A stretch of DNA of 64,000 nt from Acidobacteriaceae bacterium (lineage in GTDB: Bacteria > Acidobacteriota > Terriglobia > Terriglobales > Acidobacteriaceae). The position numbers were made by a program, and so were the translations under genes. A model generated the notes under the pieces. That model was not told the origin of the DNA and did no database searches. It saw nothing but the letters and a program-made list of their open reading frames with translations. Shown here piece after piece: positions 62,632 to 64,000 of this stretch (position 1 is its first letter; each line of letters begins with the position of its first letter). Location: the NCBI GenBank assembly GCA_030041515.1, contig JASHNS010000001.1:1-64000 (forward strand), read 5' to 3'.

Positions 62632-63813
62632 CTAGCCACGATTGTGCCGAAACCACGAGGTGATTTCTCTCGACGCAAAATCGGTTCCCGTAACGAAATA
62701 GAGCAACGGGCCAAAAGATCGTGCTGCCGGCGCGCCAGTAAAATGAAGCCCAGGGGCAGACGCGCAAAGTCCCCGGCCGACGATGGGATAGCCATCGAGT
62801 TGGCGCACCTCACGGATCAGATCGCGGGACAGAAATTCGTATTTTGCAATGTCCACCCGGTAGCCTGTTCCCAGGAGCACATGATCCACGCGGCGTTCCG
62901 TGCCGTCGTCGAGCCTGAGTTCCACCTCACCGCCAATCTCCGTTGCGGAAACTACGTGGCGACCAGTCGAAACCCTAACGTTCTGTAGCCTTGGAATCAA
63001 CCAGGGGGCGCCGGCAGAGCGAACTGCGCGTGTCCGGATCCTGTCCCTGGGCTTTAGGGGAAGGTGGGACATCAAATGCGGATAGGCTACCAGGCGGCTG
63101 ATCCCGGCAGGGCCGATGTCATGTTTGGAGTAAAGCGCATTTGAGAGCGGTCCCAGATTATGCAGACGAGGGTGCATCCCGATCCACCGAAGTGCCGGGA
63201 TCCGAGCGATCACCTCAACATCAACCCCCAATTCGTGGAGCAGAGCGGCACACTCAAGAGCGCTCTGCCCCGCACCCACGACAGCCACGCGTTTGCCGAG
63301 GCCTTTGAGGGGCCGACCGTCATAGCAATGCGAGGCACGACATGAGCATAGTTCAGAGAAAACCTCAGGATTCTTTCTGAATGGACCAATTCCCGCCGCG
63401 ACGATAACGCGCCGGGCGGTGACAGGCAAGCCGTCGGACAAAGTCAGTCGGAACCGCGAACCTTCCCGTTGTACTTCGCCGACGGACCTCTGATCTAAAG
63501 GGGTGCCTATCTGCTGCTGAAACCATTTGCCGTAATCGACAAACGTTTTCCCGGCTACGCGTTTCACCGGAGCCGTACCACTGGCAGTCTCATACGCCTC
63601 AAGCGTGAAATCCCGGTGCGGATCGGCGATCGTAGACGCCGGGCGAGGAGACCGCAACAACATGCCCTCGGGCATACCGGTAGACCAAAACTGCATAGGC
63701 TCGCCGAACACATGGGCTTCGACGCCTATGTTTCTGAGGTGCGCGGCCGCGGATAGTCCATACGGTCCGGCTCCCACAATCGCTACTTCACAATCCACAC
63801 TTGAGACGTTCAC
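62632..63813 (-). CDS. FAD/NAD(P)-dependent monooxygenase
   Basis: A 393-residue class B-type flavin monooxygenase or related oxidoreductase. The FAD motif GAGPYG is at residues 14-19 in EVAIVGAGPYGLSAAAHL, a second dinucleotide motif GAGQSA at 180-185 in RVAVVGAGQSALECAALL, and a VLLGTGYRVDIAKYEF segment resembles the ATGY motif of N-hydroxylating monooxygenases. It may hydroxylate an amine or oxidise a small precursor; the substrate is unknown. Start: GTG 63813 with AGGAATAG upstream. First gene of the operon with the ATP-grasp ligase. No gene is visible from 63814 to the right edge of the window. Confidence 0.82.
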   Translation of the reverse strand: MNVSSVDCEVAIVGAGPYGLSAAAHLRNIGVEAHVFGEPMQFWSTGMPEGMLLRSPRPASTIADPHRDFTLEAYETASGTAPVKRVAGKTFVDYGKWFQQQIGTPLDQRSVGEVQREGSRFRLTLSDGLPVTARRVIVAAGIGPFRKNPEVFSELCSCRASHCYDGRPLKGLGKRVAVVGAGQSALECAALLHELGVDVEVIARIPALRWIGMHPRLHNLGPLSNALYSKHDIGPAGISRLVAYPHLMSHLPLKPRDRIRTRAVRSAGAPWLIPRLQNVRVSTGRHVVSATEIGGEVELRLDDGTERRVDHVLLGTGYRVDIAKYEFLSRDLIREVRQLDGYPIVGRGLCASAPGLHFTGAPAARSFGPLLYFVTGTDFASREITSWFRHNRG

Positions 63814-64000
63814 AGGCTATTCCTGGTCAGAAAAGTAGTAGAGTTTCCAGAAGTTCCAAAGAAAAGATTCGGTTTTCTGTGCGCTGATGGCGGGAGGGTG
63901 GAAGTGTTACTTCTGTCCTGCACCGCTGCGGCGGATAGCGTCAATTCTGAGTGTCAGGGGTTCCCGATTTATTGCGCCGTCCTCAGGATAAGCGGGAACT

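Overview
The window is a chromosomal segment of a high-GC bacterium, most likely an acidobacterium (Acidobacteriota, Terriglobia-like). The main evidence is a protein of the 'VWFA-related Acidobacterial domain' type, an outer-membrane DUF5916-type protein, and several lipoproteins built from ASH ('choice-of-anchor D') and fibronectin III domains, all common in that phylum. The taxonomy is inferred from protein style, not from a marker-gene tree.

Layout. 0-11.4 kb is the conserved informational block rplA (cut by the window edge)-rplJ-rplL-rpoB-rpoC, closed by a strong intrinsic terminator. 11.5-34 kb is ordinary chromosome: a small unknown protein, a cardiolipin-synthase-like PLD enzyme, thiC, a YtxH protein, the VWFA protein, an aminotransferase with an M23 peptidase, a large membrane PP2C phosphatase, a secreted VOC protein, DNA polymerase IV, a complete TolC/HlyD/RND efflux operon, the DUF5916 protein and a DUF4184 membrane protein.

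34-64 kb is an accessory surface-glycan-like island. Four paralogous ASH/FN3 lipoprotein genes (34.5, 43.2, 45.1 and 52.1 kb) separate its functional modules. Module A (36.4-42.9 kb) holds a sulfotransferase-fold protein, a fused kinase, a methyltransferase, a class I glutamine-amidotransferase-fold hydrolase and a nucleotidyltransferase. This is the enzyme set that makes the O-methyl phosphoramidate capsule modification in Campylobacter jejuni (Cj1415-Cj1420). Here the Cj1415-like APS-kinase-type domain is fused to a Cj1418-like glutamine kinase, and a PAPS-type sulfotransferase fold lies where a phosphoramidate transferase would be expected. Module B (47.2-50.6 kb) is a translationally coupled rfbBACD operon for dTDP-L-rhamnose. 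Module C (50.8-63.8 kb) holds an Asp/Asn beta-hydroxylase-family enzyme, an adenylate-forming enzyme / divergent HemB / UbiD operon, a FemAB-type acyltransferase, a class III aminotransferase, an ATP-grasp ligase and a flavin monooxygenase. Its product is unknown.

Working model: modules A and B build a rhamnose-containing surface polysaccharide carrying a phosphoramidate decoration, and module C makes or attaches another carboxylate- or amine-containing decoration. No glycosyltransferase, polymerase or export gene is visible, so the island probably continues past the right edge or relies on genes elsewhere.
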